A stretch of 64,000 nt of DNA from Enterobacter sp. Ag1 (GTDB taxonomy: Bacteria; Pseudomonadota; Gammaproteobacteria; Enterobacterales; Enterobacteriaceae), in NCBI GenBank assembly GCA_000277545.1, contig AKXM01000057.1:1-64000 (forward strand), given 5' to 3'. The notes beneath the pieces are model-generated. The model worked only from the letters and a program-made list of their open reading frames with translations, was not told the DNA's origin and did not search any database. Numbering within the stretch: position 1 is the first letter of the stretch; the number at the start of each line of letters is the position of its first letter. This document shows positions 21,045-28,972 of this stretch, in pieces. A program made the translations under genes and the position numbers.

Positions 21045-21782
21045 ATGAATTCAACTGCGTCATCCTCCTCCCGTGTTGCCACTGAATCGCCGATAGTCGT
21101 TGCTCTTGATTATGATAATCGCGATAGCGCCCTGGCCTTTGTCGACCGTATCGACCCGCGCGACTGCCGTCTGAAAGTTGGGAAGGAGATGTTTACCCTG
21201 TTTGGTCCACAGCTGGTGGGCGACCTGCAACAGCGCGGGTTTGATGTCTTCCTCGATCTGAAATTCCACGATATCCCGAACACCACCGCGCGGGCCGTGG
21301 CGGCTGCTGCAGAAATGGGCGTGTGGATGGTCAACGTTCATGCTACGGGTGGAGCCCGAATGATGCGTGCCGCAAAAGAAGCACTTGCCCCATTTGGGAA
21401 AGATGCGCCGTTGCTGATCGCCGTTACCGTTTTGACCAGCATGGAAGCCAGCGACCTGTCCGATCTGGGCATTACCGCCAGCCCGGCAGATTATGCCGAG
21501 CGTCTGGCGACGCTGACCAAAGAGTGTGGCCTGGACGGCGTAGTGTGCTCTGCGCAAGAGGCGGTACGTTTTAAGGCGGCGTTAGGCCGAGAATTCAAGC
21601 TTATTACCCCAGGCATTCGCCCGATGGGCAGTGATGCCGGCGATCAGCGCCGCATCATGACACCGCAGCAGGCTCAGCAAGCCGGAGTAGACTTTATGGT
21701 CATTGGGCGTCCGATCACCCAATCGGCTGACCCGGCGCAGACTTTGCGCGATATTCGCGCCTCGCTGGTGCAGGGGGCTTGA
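21045..21782 (+). CDS. pyrF: Orotidine 5'-phosphate decarboxylase
   Basis: Last step of UMP synthesis. It has 245 residues, a TIM-barrel enzyme with the catalytic [12 protein letters not shown] motif (Lys and Asp) near residue 70 and the phosphate-binding [14 protein letters not shown] loop. The start [10 protein letters not shown] is chosen at 21045. The stop overlaps the yciH start (TGATG), which couples the two genes as in E. coli. Confidence 0.97.
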   Translation: MNSTASSSSRVATESPIVVALDYDNRDSALAFVDRIDPRDCRLKVGKEMFTLFGPQLVGDLQQRGFDVFLDLKFHDIPNTTARAVAAAAEMGVWMVNVHATGGARMMRAAKEALAPFGKDAPLLIAVTVLTSMEASDLSDLGITASPADYAERLATLTKECGLDGVVCSAQEAVRFKAALGREFKLITPGIRPMGSDAGDQRRIMTPQQAQQAGVDFMVIGRPITQSADPAQTLRDIRASLVQGA

Positions 21783-22108
21783 TGAAAGACAATAACAGCC
21801 GGCTGGTTTACTCCACGGAAACCGGGCGTATAGACGAACCTAAAGTTGAAGTTCAGCGCCCAAAAGGCGACGGCATTGTACGCATTCAAAAGCAGACCAG
21901 CGGCCACAAAGGGAAGGGCGTATGCCTGATTTCTGGTATTGATGCCGACGATGCGACGCTGGCAGCCATTGCTGCGGAGCTGAAAAAGAAATGTGGCTGC
22001 GGTGGCGCGGTCAAAGACGGCGTGATTGAAATCCAGGGCGATAAGCGCGATTTGATAAAATCATTGCTTGAAGCGAAAGGCATGAAAGTGAAACTCGCGG
22101 GCGGGTAA
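21782..22108 (+). CDS. yciH: YciH, SUI1/eIF1-family translation factor homologue
   Basis: 108 residues, the usual length. The C-terminal SUI1 domain has LKKKCGCGGAVKDGVIEIQG and DLIKSLLEAKGMKVKLAGG. Bacterial homologue of eukaryotic initiation factor 1; it can influence start-site discrimination in vitro, but its cellular role is not settled. It is coupled to pyrF by a TGATG overlap. The ATG at 21782 is used rather than the TTG one codon before. Confidence 0.95.
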   Translation: MKDNNSRLVYSTETGRIDEPKVEVQRPKGDGIVRIQKQTSGHKGKGVCLISGIDADDATLAAIAAELKKKCGCGGAVKDGVIEIQGDKRDLIKSLLEAKGMKVKLAGG

Positions 22109-22130
22109 TTCGGAATAATATTAATTATTG

Positions 22131-22160
22131 GGCCACGGAAAATACCGTGGCCTTTTATTT
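22131..22160 (+). terminator. Terminator after yciH
   Basis: GGCCACGG, AAAATA loop, CCGTGGCC, then TTTTATTTTT. Confidence 0.88.
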
Positions 22161-22238
22161 TTACTGCTGTTAGTCAGACCTGAAAATTAACACGTAATGA
22201 ATTCGTCAAAGCGAGTTAGCTTTTGCTGGCGTCCTGCC

Positions 22239-22460
22239 TTATTTACCCACCTGGTGACCGATAATACCGCCTACTGCCGCACCGCCAAGCGTACCCAGCG
22301 TGCTGCCATCGGTCAGTACTGCGCCACCCAGCGCACCGGCACCTGCGCCGATTGCCGTGTTGCGGTCACGCTTAGACCAGTTAGAACATGCACTCAGGGA
22401 CATTGCGAGGGTAATAGCCAGCATTGCAGCGGCCACTTTTTTGTTATTTAAGGTCATCAT
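22239..22460 (-). CDS. osmB: Osmotically inducible lipoprotein B
   Basis: OsmB, 73 residues. A signal peptide ends in the lipobox LSAC, and the mature part is a Gly/Ala-rich glycine-zipper domain (TAIGAGAGALGGAVL, LGGAAVGGIIGHQVG). Outer-membrane lipoprotein induced by osmotic and envelope stress in E. coli. Two adjacent ATG codons can serve as start; both follow a GGAG site. It is monocistronic and divergent from nothing nearby: yciT lies upstream on the same strand. Confidence 0.95.
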   Translation of the reverse strand: MMTLNNKKVAAAMLAITLAMSLSACSNWSKRDRNTAIGAGAGALGGAVLTDGSTLGTLGGAAVGGIIGHQVGK

Positions 22461-22716
22461 ACTTTCTCCAGAATAATTGATTCACGGAAGCCAGTCTCAG
22501 GTAAGTATAGTAAGAATTCACCACTTTACCGGGCGGTTCGTGAAACGATGTCGCGATATAAGCTTAAAAAAGGGCAGGTGCGTTTATTACTCCCTGTTAT
22601 ATCGCTAAATTCTATTCTATTTTTTCCGTATGATTAACACAGGTAAAAACTCTTAATTCCAGCGTGGGAATATTCTGAGAGAGAAGAAGCCCGCGCGCGG
22701 CACGGGCAGCAGAGAC
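22461..22716 (-). promoter_or_regulatory. osmB upstream region with a candidate RcsB-type box
   Basis: 256 bases between osmB and yciT on the osmB side. TGGGAATATTCTGA at 22665-22678 resembles the RcsB box (TAAGAATATTCCTA). In E. coli osmB is under RcsB and RpoS control. No confident -10/-35 assignment is made. Confidence 0.35.
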
Positions 22717-23475
22717 TTAGACGGTGGCGTAGGGGTCAACAATATCCACCTGCAGGTGGACTGCTTTCAGTTGCTCCAGCGTCTCCTGGCTAATTGCGGC
22801 GTCGGTGATAACGCGGCTGAAGCGTGAAATCGGGCCCAAAGTATACGGATGCACGTTGCCAAACTTGCTGCTGTCCGTCAGCACAATGGCCTCGCTACCT
22901 TTCTCCAGCACAGAATTCACCACGTCGGTACGCAGCATATCGCGCCCGGTAAAACCGGTTTCCGGCAAGAAACCGTCGATGCCGATAAAAGCCTTACTGA
23001 AATGCAGCTGCTGGATAAACTGGCGGGTAAGCGGCCCGACCATGCTTTCGCTTTTCTTCTGATAGATCCCGCCGACCAGAATGACTTCACAATCAGTGTC
23101 TTTCAGCAAATGGGCAATGTAGCTGCTGACGGTGATCAGCGTGACCTTTTTTTGCTCCGCCAGAGTACGGGCGAGAAGCGCGTTGCTGCTGCCGTTTTCG
23201 ATAAACACGGTTTCACCATCACTCACCAGCGAGGCGGCATATTGCGCAAGCTGCAGCTTGAGGGTGTAGTTGTTCATCATGCGAGTTTCAACATCATCGC
23301 TATCCAGCGGGACGGCAAAACCATGCGTGCGACGAAGGTAATTATTTTTTTCCAGCAGGTTCAAATCCTGGCGGATGGTGACTTCTGAAACGCCGGTTGT
23401 TTTCGCCAGAGAGGCGACGCTAACCCGGCCTTGATCGATAACCATCTGCAGGATAATTTGTTGTCTTGAGTTCAT
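22717..23475 (-). CDS. yciT: DeoR-family transcriptional regulator YciT
   Basis: 252 residues. The N-terminal DeoR helix-turn-helix ([20 protein letters not shown]) is followed by a sugar-phosphate sensor domain with [29 protein letters not shown] and VLTDSSKFG. It is close to E. coli YciT, for which a role in osmotic response has been suggested. Here it is the last gene of a leftward run ybiY-ybiW-yciT, 41 bases after ybiW. That position, plus the phosphosugar-sensing fold, suggests it regulates the glycyl radical pathway beside it. This is inference. Confidence 0.93.
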   Translation of the reverse strand: MNSRQQIILQMVIDQGRVSVASLAKTTGVSEVTIRQDLNLLEKNNYLRRTHGFAVPLDSDDVETRMMNNYTLKLQLAQYAASLVSDGETVFIENGSSNALLARTLAEQKKVTLITVSSYIAHLLKDTDCEVILVGGIYQKKSESMVGPLTRQFIQQLHFSKAFIGIDGFLPETGFTGRDMLRTDVVNSVLEKGSEAIVLTDSSKFGNVHPYTLGPISRFSRVITDAAISQETLEQLKAVHLQVDIVDPYATV

Positions 23476-23516
23476 GTCAGCCAGTAGTCAGGCGGGGGAT
23501 TAACCCCGCCTTCTCG

Positions 23517-25949
23517 TCAAAGAGTATGTTCCGTGCGGGCTATAATATCATCCTGCGCGTCAGGAGATAAGGCCGTAAAGAAGGCCGAGTATCCTGCAAC
23601 CCTTACCACCAAATCTCGATATTTATCAGGATTTTGTTTGGCATCAAGCAGTGTTTCGCGGGAGACAATGTTGTACTGAACGTGCCAGCCCTTGTGTGAT
23701 TCGAAGAAAGTGCGCAGCATAAACATTAATTTTTCACGATCGCGCGGATTATCTAACGTTGAAGGATTCAGTTTTTGGTTCAATAAAACACCGCCGAGGA
23801 TTTTATTGGTCGGCAGTTTGCCCACGGAACTGATGACCGCGGTAGGGCCAAGATGATCGGTCCCGGACGCGGGGCTGGCGCCTTCTGCCAAAGGTGTATG
23901 TGCTCTCCGGCCATCCGGTGTGGCCATTGTGGCTGCGCCAAACGGCACGTTTGCTGAAATAGAAGAGGTTCCCGCGTAGTATGTTCCGCCAACAGGACCA
24001 CGGCCAAAGCGCGTGTTGTGATAGCGCTTAAGTTCATCAATGTAGGTTTGATAGGCGCGGGCGAGCAGCATATCGACATCGTCATCGTCGTTGCCGTATT
24101 TTGGCGCGCCGTTGATTAGGCGCTGGCGAAGCTGCTCGCCGCTCAGCCCGACAAAATCGTTGGCCAGGGCATCCGCCAGCTGTTGCTGCCCGATGATGCC
24201 CTGTTCAAAGACCAGTTTTTTTACGGCTGAAAGGCTATTCCCAAGATTGGCAATCCCGACCTGAAGTCCTGAAACCCAGTCGTATTTGGCGCCACCTTGC
24301 TTGATACTTTTGCCTCGTTCAATGCAATCATCCACCAGCGCCGAACAAAGAATATCGTGCGCGTTTTCTTCCAACACGGTATCTACCACGCATTCGATCT
24401 CGATCGATTTTTGCGTGTAATAACGAATTTGCTCGTCCCAGGCGTCGAGGACTTCGTCAAACGAAGTGAAATTGCCTTCAGACAGCGCCTTTTGCTGTGG
24501 GAGGAAAATGCTTCCGCTGGTGGCATCCTGACCATGTTCAAGGCTTGCCAGCATCACGCGGGCAAAGTTGATGAAGCTCATGCCGGTGCAACGGTAGCCC
24601 CATTTTCCGCCGACGGCGGTTTCAATGCAGCCGATAGCCGCATAGTCATAAGCATCTTCCCGGCTGACGCCAAGCTTAATGAATGCCTCGATAACAATTT
24701 CATCATTGTTAAACGCCGGCATGCCGAATCCGCAGCGAATCACCTGCACACAGGCATCAAGGAAGTCGCTGCTCATCCCGGCGTGATAGCGAACGCTGAG
24801 GTTAGGCTGCGTTGAGCGCAGGCGGCCGCAGGACTCAAGAATGGCGTAGGAGAGCGGGTTAACGGCATCCACCGCGACGCCGTGCAGCAGCGTTTGTCCT
24901 CCGATGGTGACGTTTTGGTAAAGCGGGCTGCCGGCGGAGGCTTTTGAATGCGAGCCGGAGCGAATTTTATTCACCTCAAGCAGCTTCAGCCAGCAGCTTT
25001 GCAGCAGTTCAATGGCCTGTTCCCGGCTGGTGGTTTGCTGTAATTCTACATCCCGGCGGTACCACGGATAAAGGTACTGATCGAGCCGACCAAAGGAGAC
25101 GGAGTGCCCGTTGGATTCAATCTGCAGTACAAGCTGAACGAAATAGCTGAGCTGTAAAGCCTGCCAGAAAGTGACCGGCGGATTGCTGGCGATATGTTCG
25201 CAGTTTTCAGCGATCGCCAACAGTTCATCCCGGCGTGCCTCTCGTTTTTCGTCGGAGGCCATTTTCTTCGCCAATTCTGCGTAGCGTAATATATGCTCGC
25301 TCAGGGCAACAAAAGTCATATCAATGGCTTTCAGGAACTGCTCTTTGTGCAGGTCGTCCCAGTCGGTAAGTTGCAAACGCCCGCGTCGCTCGGCGACTTT
25401 ATCACGCAACCCGCTAATACCCAGCTCAAGCAGCAGCGGGAAATTCACCGCCAGGTGAGCGTCGCCGGAAGTCATATTGCCTTCGGCTTTTATGATCCCG
25501 GTCGCCAGCAGTGCCTTTTGCTCGTCGGTAAACATGCCATAACAGCGATCCTGCACCGTCTGTCCGCGCCACCAGGGGCAAACTTCATGCATGACCGCTT
25601 TATCCGCGTCGGAAATTGAAAACCCGGCGCCAGGACGGTCACCAAGCTCGTCGATTTCGCTCTCAATCCAGCCCACGGTATATTCCGGGAAGAACGGCGC
25701 CCCACGGACATGGCTGGCCTGATTCCCGACGATCAGCTCGTCATGTTTGATCCAGATAGTTCTCTCCGACAGATGATGGGCCAGCGCCATCGCGCGGCGA
25801 ACCGGCAGCGGTTTATCCTGATGCTGCTGGTATACGGCAGTGTAGTGGCGGGCACGCTCGGTGCAGACCGGCGGCTTCACGATATGTATCAGCGCTTCTT
25901 TGTGCGCCTTTATACGTGGGCTGAGAAAATTCAGGTTCAGTTCGGTCAT
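23517..25949 (-). CDS. ybiW: Glycyl radical enzyme YbiW/PflF (anhydroglucitol 6-phosphate lyase type)
   Basis: 810 residues, the length of E. coli YbiW, with near-colinear sequence. The thiyl-radical cysteine is Cys441 in IGCIETAVGG (the GCxE pattern of GRE eliminases, not the Cys-Cys pair of pyruvate formate-lyase). The radical glycine is Gly786 in RVAGYSAFF. E. coli YbiW has recently been reported to open the ring of 1,5-anhydroglucitol 6-phosphate to 1-deoxyfructose 6-phosphate; I rely on memory for that. The old pyruvate formate-lyase label is unlikely. It starts five bases after its activase ybiY, and works only without oxygen. Confidence 0.93.
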   Translation of the reverse strand: MTELNLNFLSPRIKAHKEALIHIVKPPVCTERARHYTAVYQQHQDKPLPVRRAMALAHHLSERTIWIKHDELIVGNQASHVRGAPFFPEYTVGWIESEIDELGDRPGAGFSISDADKAVMHEVCPWWRGQTVQDRCYGMFTDEQKALLATGIIKAEGNMTSGDAHLAVNFPLLLELGISGLRDKVAERRGRLQLTDWDDLHKEQFLKAIDMTFVALSEHILRYAELAKKMASDEKREARRDELLAIAENCEHIASNPPVTFWQALQLSYFVQLVLQIESNGHSVSFGRLDQYLYPWYRRDVELQQTTSREQAIELLQSCWLKLLEVNKIRSGSHSKASAGSPLYQNVTIGGQTLLHGVAVDAVNPLSYAILESCGRLRSTQPNLSVRYHAGMSSDFLDACVQVIRCGFGMPAFNNDEIVIEAFIKLGVSREDAYDYAAIGCIETAVGGKWGYRCTGMSFINFARVMLASLEHGQDATSGSIFLPQQKALSEGNFTSFDEVLDAWDEQIRYYTQKSIEIECVVDTVLEENAHDILCSALVDDCIERGKSIKQGGAKYDWVSGLQVGIANLGNSLSAVKKLVFEQGIIGQQQLADALANDFVGLSGEQLRQRLINGAPKYGNDDDDVDMLLARAYQTYIDELKRYHNTRFGRGPVGGTYYAGTSSISANVPFGAATMATPDGRRAHTPLAEGASPASGTDHLGPTAVISSVGKLPTNKILGGVLLNQKLNPSTLDNPRDREKLMFMLRTFFESHKGWHVQYNIVSRETLLDAKQNPDKYRDLVVRVAGYSAFFTALSPDAQDDIIARTEHTL

Positions 25950-25954
25950 GATGA

Positions 25955-26854
25955 TTATCCTCTAATCCAGGCTGTCATGCCTTTTTGGCTGGCGTACTGT
26001 TCGGCGAAGTGCAGAAGGTCTGGTGCATCAAGCGGCCTGCTGGCGGCCAGGTAGGGCTGCTCCAACAGGGTGTATTTGTTAATCCCTAAGGTGTGATAAG
26101 GCAGAAAATGGATAGATTTCGCGCCAATTTCGTCGGCGGCAAAATCGCTGATGGCGCGGATGGAACGTTCATCGGCGTTAAAATCGGGAATCAACGGCAC
26201 GCGGATGGTCATCTCTACGCCGCGGGCGGCCAGCTTGCGAAAGTTATCCATCACGCGTTCGGCGTTGCCGTCGGTCCACTGCTGAAAGCGCGCTTTGTCT
26301 ACGTGCTTAAGATCCGCCAGCAGCAAATCCAAAAAAGGTAATGAAGGCGCAATGTATTTCCAGGGCACGTGCAGGCAGGATTCCACGGCAGTATGCAGGT
26401 CGGCCTCTTTACTGCGCTGTAGCAGTTCCCGCGCCAGCTCCGGCTGCATAAAAGGCTCCCCGCCGGAAAGCGTAATCCCCCCTCCGCTGCGAGCATAAAA
26501 AGGTTTATCGCGCAGCACTGTGGCCATAATAGAATCCGCCGTTTTTACTTCACCGCAGACGGTCAACGCCTGGGTAGGGCAACACTCTCTCAGCGCATTG
26601 ATAGCGTTGGGGTTGAGTTTGCCACGGGCAATAACCAGTTCGCTGTCTACACGGGAAACCACGTCCGGTACGGCCTGCTGGCAAAGTTCGCAGCCGGCGA
26701 TGCACAAACGGCGGTCCAGCAAAACGTCGCATTCACGGCTACGGCTTTCGGGATTCTGGCACCAGCGGCAGCCCAGCGAGCATCCTTTCAGGAAGACCAC
26801 CGTGCGGATCCCTGGGCCATCGTGCGTGGAGTAGCGCTGAATATTGAACAGCAT
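25955..26854 (-). CDS. ybiY: Glycyl radical enzyme activase YbiY/PflE
   Basis: 299 residues, radical SAM family. The Cx3Cx2C iron-sulfur motif is in [16 protein letters not shown] near residue 25, with an extra cysteine-rich insert (CIAGCELC and ECCPTQAL) that binds auxiliary clusters in GRE activases. [11 protein letters not shown] is the SAM-binding glycine stretch. It makes the radical on Gly786 of the YbiW-type enzyme encoded five bases downstream. The start matches [17 protein letters not shown]. Expected only in anaerobic cells; the upstream region has an FNR-like box. Confidence 0.95.
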   Translation of the reverse strand: MLFNIQRYSTHDGPGIRTVVFLKGCSLGCRWCQNPESRSRECDVLLDRRLCIAGCELCQQAVPDVVSRVDSELVIARGKLNPNAINALRECCPTQALTVCGEVKTADSIMATVLRDKPFYARSGGGITLSGGEPFMQPELARELLQRSKEADLHTAVESCLHVPWKYIAPSLPFLDLLLADLKHVDKARFQQWTDGNAERVMDNFRKLAARGVEMTIRVPLIPDFNADERSIRAISDFAADEIGAKSIHFLPYHTLGINKYTLLEQPYLAASRPLDAPDLLHFAEQYASQKGMTAWIRG

Positions 26855-26891
26855 GGCATTCTCTCTTATTGTTTCTTTCGTAAATTAAATT

Positions 26892-26907
26892 ACTTTCGAA
26901 TGAAAGT
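26892..26907. promoter_or_regulatory. Palindromic operator candidate in the ybiY-fsaA intergenic region
   Basis: ACTTTCGAATGAAAGT: 6-bp perfect arms around GAAT. A further CTTTCG repeat lies 18 bp to the left at 26875-26880. DeoR-family operators often carry repeated TTTCG/CGAAA-type half sites, so YciT is the obvious candidate to bind. It overlaps the probable ybiY promoter. Confidence 0.5.
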
Positions 26908-26911
26908 TATA

Positions 26912-26925
26912 TTGATATTGATCAG
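26912..26925. promoter_or_regulatory. FNR-type site between ybiY and fsaA
   Basis: TTGATATTGATCAG matches the FNR consensus TTGAT-N4-ATCAA at nine of ten positions. Its centre (26918.5) is about 41 bases from the start expected for fsaA (-10 TATGAT at 26947-26952). It is about the same distance from the start expected for ybiY (-10 TTTAAT, plus-strand 26884-26889). Confidence 0.6.
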
Positions 26926-26946
26926 CTAAGCAATCGACAGTCGGGT

Positions 26947-26952
26947 TATGAT
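26947..26952 (+). promoter_or_regulatory. Probable -10 box of fsaA
   Basis: TATGAT, 38 bases before the fsaA ATG. There is no good -35, as expected if the FNR site at 26912-26925 activates as a class II promoter. Confidence 0.5.
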
Positions 26953-26990
26953 GCGGTCAATGAGAGATGACTCTAATTCTGGAGAGCATA

Positions 26991-27653
26991 ATGGAACTGT
27001 ATTTAGATACCGCAGATGTTGCCGCCGTTAAGCGTCTTGCCCGTGTTCTGCCGCTGCAGGGCGTAACCACCAACCCTTCCATCGTTGCCAAAGCGGGAAT
27101 ATCCCTGTGGGAAGTGCTGCCTGCACTGCAGGACGCGCTGGGGGGCGAGGGTCAGCTGTTTGCTCAGGTGATTGCGAACCAGGCTGATGAAATGGTGAAA
27201 GAAGCACAGCTGCTAACCACGCGGGTACCGGGGCTGGTTGTTAAGGTTCCTACTACGCCGGAAGGCCTGGCGGCACTTAAACAGCTTAAAGTCCTCGGGA
27301 TCCCAACGCTGGGTACGGCAGTTTATGGCGCGACGCAGGGGCTACTGGCCGCGCTGGCGGGCGCTGAATACGTTGCGCCTTATGTGAACCGGCTGGATGC
27401 TCAGGGCGGGGACGGGATTCAGATGGTACAGGATCTCCAGCAGCTTCTGACGCTGCATGCCCCTGACGCGAAAGTGCTGGCGGCCAGCTTCCGCACGCCG
27501 CGCCAGGCGATGTCATGCCTTCTGGCCGGCTGCGAAGCGATCACGCTGCCGATAGATGTGGTTGAACAGATGCTGGTCACGCCTGCGGTGACGGCGGCGA
27601 TAGACGGGTTTGAAAAAGACTGGCAGGGGGCTTTCGGCTCGTTAACGCTCTAA
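26991..27653 (+). CDS. fsaA: Fructose-6-phosphate aldolase
   Basis: 220 residues, the exact length of E. coli FsaA. The Schiff-base lysine is Lys85 in LVVKVPTT and the proton-relay tyrosine is Tyr131 in [12 protein letters not shown]. It cleaves fructose 6-phosphate and, more relevantly here, 1-deoxyfructose 6-phosphate to glyceraldehyde 3-phosphate and hydroxyacetone. The ATG follows GGAGAG. It is divergent from ybiY and shares its control region, so the lyase and aldolase steps can be induced together. Confidence 0.94.
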   Translation: MELYLDTADVAAVKRLARVLPLQGVTTNPSIVAKAGISLWEVLPALQDALGGEGQLFAQVIANQADEMVKEAQLLTTRVPGLVVKVPTTPEGLAALKQLKVLGIPTLGTAVYGATQGLLAALAGAEYVAPYVNRLDAQGGDGIQMVQDLQQLLTLHAPDAKVLAASFRTPRQAMSCLLAGCEAITLPIDVVEQMLVTPAVTAAIDGFEKDWQGAFGSLTL

Positions 27654-27661
27654 TCATTTAT

Positions 27662-27685
27662 GGCCACCGTTCGCGGTGGCCTATA
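27662..27685. terminator. Hairpin between fsaA and yciZ
   Basis: GGCCACCG, TTCG loop, CGGTGGCC followed by TATATTTCC. Nine bases after the fsaA stop; convergent with yciZ. Confidence 0.75.
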
Positions 27686-27697
27686 TTTCCAAAAGAA

Positions 27698-27880
27698 TTA
27701 AATTTCCCAGGGCGATTTTTTTTGCTCGCCGTCCTGCTTGTTTTCATCGTTATTTATGCTCAGCAATTCCGCTTTAAGGATCTCAAGGTTGTTTATCGCG
27801 GAGGCATAATCTTTGGCAACCAGAATATCCAGCACGGTATCAATACGTTTGGCAAGCTGCTGCGGATCCAGTGTTGGCAT
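27698..27880 (-). CDS. yciZ: YciZ, small conserved protein
   Basis: 60 residues from the chosen ATG. The core [31 protein letters not shown] matches E. coli YciZ (shown here only in part: [26 protein letters not shown]), with a polar linker and the conserved C-terminal PWEI. Function is unknown. A 40-codon upstream extension lacks homology and is rejected; AGGATTAACA precedes the ATG. A 13-bp palindrome, GAATGAATCATTC, lies 23 bases upstream at 27903-27915. In E. coli it adjoins pdeR; here rpfF lies between. Confidence 0.88.
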   Translation of the reverse strand: MPTLDPQQLAKRIDTVLDILVAKDYASAINNLEILKAELLSINNDENKQDGEQKKSPWEI

Positions 27881-28102
27881 TGTTAATCCTGTCTGTGTTA
27901 GGGAATGAATCATTCGCCCATAATGCAAAAAATAGCCGATAAAGAGAAGGGCACTCGGCGAATTCTTAGCCTTATTCTTCAATAAATTATCGCACAACAT
28001 ATAAGCATTAATTATTAATCCTTACGCTGCATTCATCAAACTACAGCCGTGGATTAGTCTGATCCTGCGATGACCGCACATTCATTTAATGAGGATCTGG
28101 CT

Positions 28103-28972
28103 ATGACAGTTATCAACCAACCAACCTGCAAACTCTTTACTGACACTGCACGTTTTACTCAACTGTCTGGATATTACGAAGAAGAACGCCGTACAGTCTG
28201 GATGATGCTTCGTGCCCGCCCGCGTCCCTGCTTCAATCACGGACTTATCGAGGAAATAATGAACCTGGGATATATCGTCCAGAAGGCCGGATTTAAAGTC
28301 GATTTCTGGGTTACCGGCTCGCTGGTCCCCGGAATGTACAATACCGGCGGCGATTTAGGCTTTTTTGTGGAAACTATTCGTAATGGGCGTCGGGAAGCAC
28401 TCCGCGCTTATGCCCGCGCCTGCGTGGACTGCGTGCACGCTGCGTCTCGCGGTTTTGATACGGGGGCGATCAGCCTGGCGATGGTCGAGGGCAGTGCGCT
28501 TGGCGGCGGATTTGAGGCGGCGCTCGCGCACCATTTCCTGCTGGCACAGCGCGATGCCAGGCTGGGATTCCCGGAAATTGCCTTCAACCTGTTTCCCGGG
28601 ATGGGGGCGTACTCTTTGGTTGCTCGCCGTTCGGGCATGAAACTTGCTGAAGAGTTGATCTATAAGGGCGAGTCCCACACGGCGGAATGGTACCAGCAGT
28701 ATGGGCTGGTGGATCAGCTGTTTGAGCCGGGGCAGGGATACCTGGCCACGCGCACCTTCATCGATACCCTCCAGCCTAAACTTAACGGCGTGAAGGCCAT
28801 GCTGCGCGCGCGACAGCGCGTGTTACAGCTGCCGCGCTCAGAGCTGATGGACATCACCGAAGACTGGGTGGATGCCGCTTTTTGCCTGGAGGACAAGGAC
28901 ATTGCCTACATGGAACGGCTGGTCATGCTGCAAAACCGGCATACGTCGACGGCTTTGCGTAAAGCGGGCTAG
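28103..28972 (+). CDS. rpfF: Diffusible signal factor (cis-2-enoic acid) synthase, RpfF type
   Basis: 289 residues, crotonase (enoyl-CoA hydratase) superfamily. Oxyanion and active-site segments are [18 protein letters not shown] and [18 protein letters not shown]. Glu138 and Glu158 are 20 residues apart, as in Xanthomonas RpfF (Glu141/Glu161). RpfF proteins make DSF or BDSF from acyl-ACP by dehydration and thioesterase steps. The ATG at 28103 has a GAGGA site; an 11-codon upstream extension is less likely. It is convergent with pdeR/rpfR, stops overlapping in CTAG, which matches the rpfF-rpfR pairing of Burkholderia and Cronobacter. Confidence 0.9.
   Translation: MTVINQPTCKLFTDTARFTQLSGYYEEERRTVWMMLRARPRPCFNHGLIEEIMNLGYIVQKAGFKVDFWVTGSLVPGMYNTGGDLGFFVETIRNGRREALRAYARACVDCVHAASRGFDTGAISLAMVEGSALGGGFEAALAHHFLLAQRDARLGFPEIAFNLFPGMGAYSLVARRSGMKLAEELIYKGESHTAEWYQQYGLVDQLFEPGQGYLATRTFIDTLQPKLNGVKAMLRARQRVLQLPRSELMDITEDWVDAAFCLEDKDIAYMERLVMLQNRHTSTALRKAG

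Noticed and set aside
23517-25949. Pyruvate formate-lyase function for the glycyl radical enzyme
   Set aside because: The active site has GCIE rather than the adjacent Cys-Cys pair of pyruvate formate-lyase, and fsaA lies beside it.
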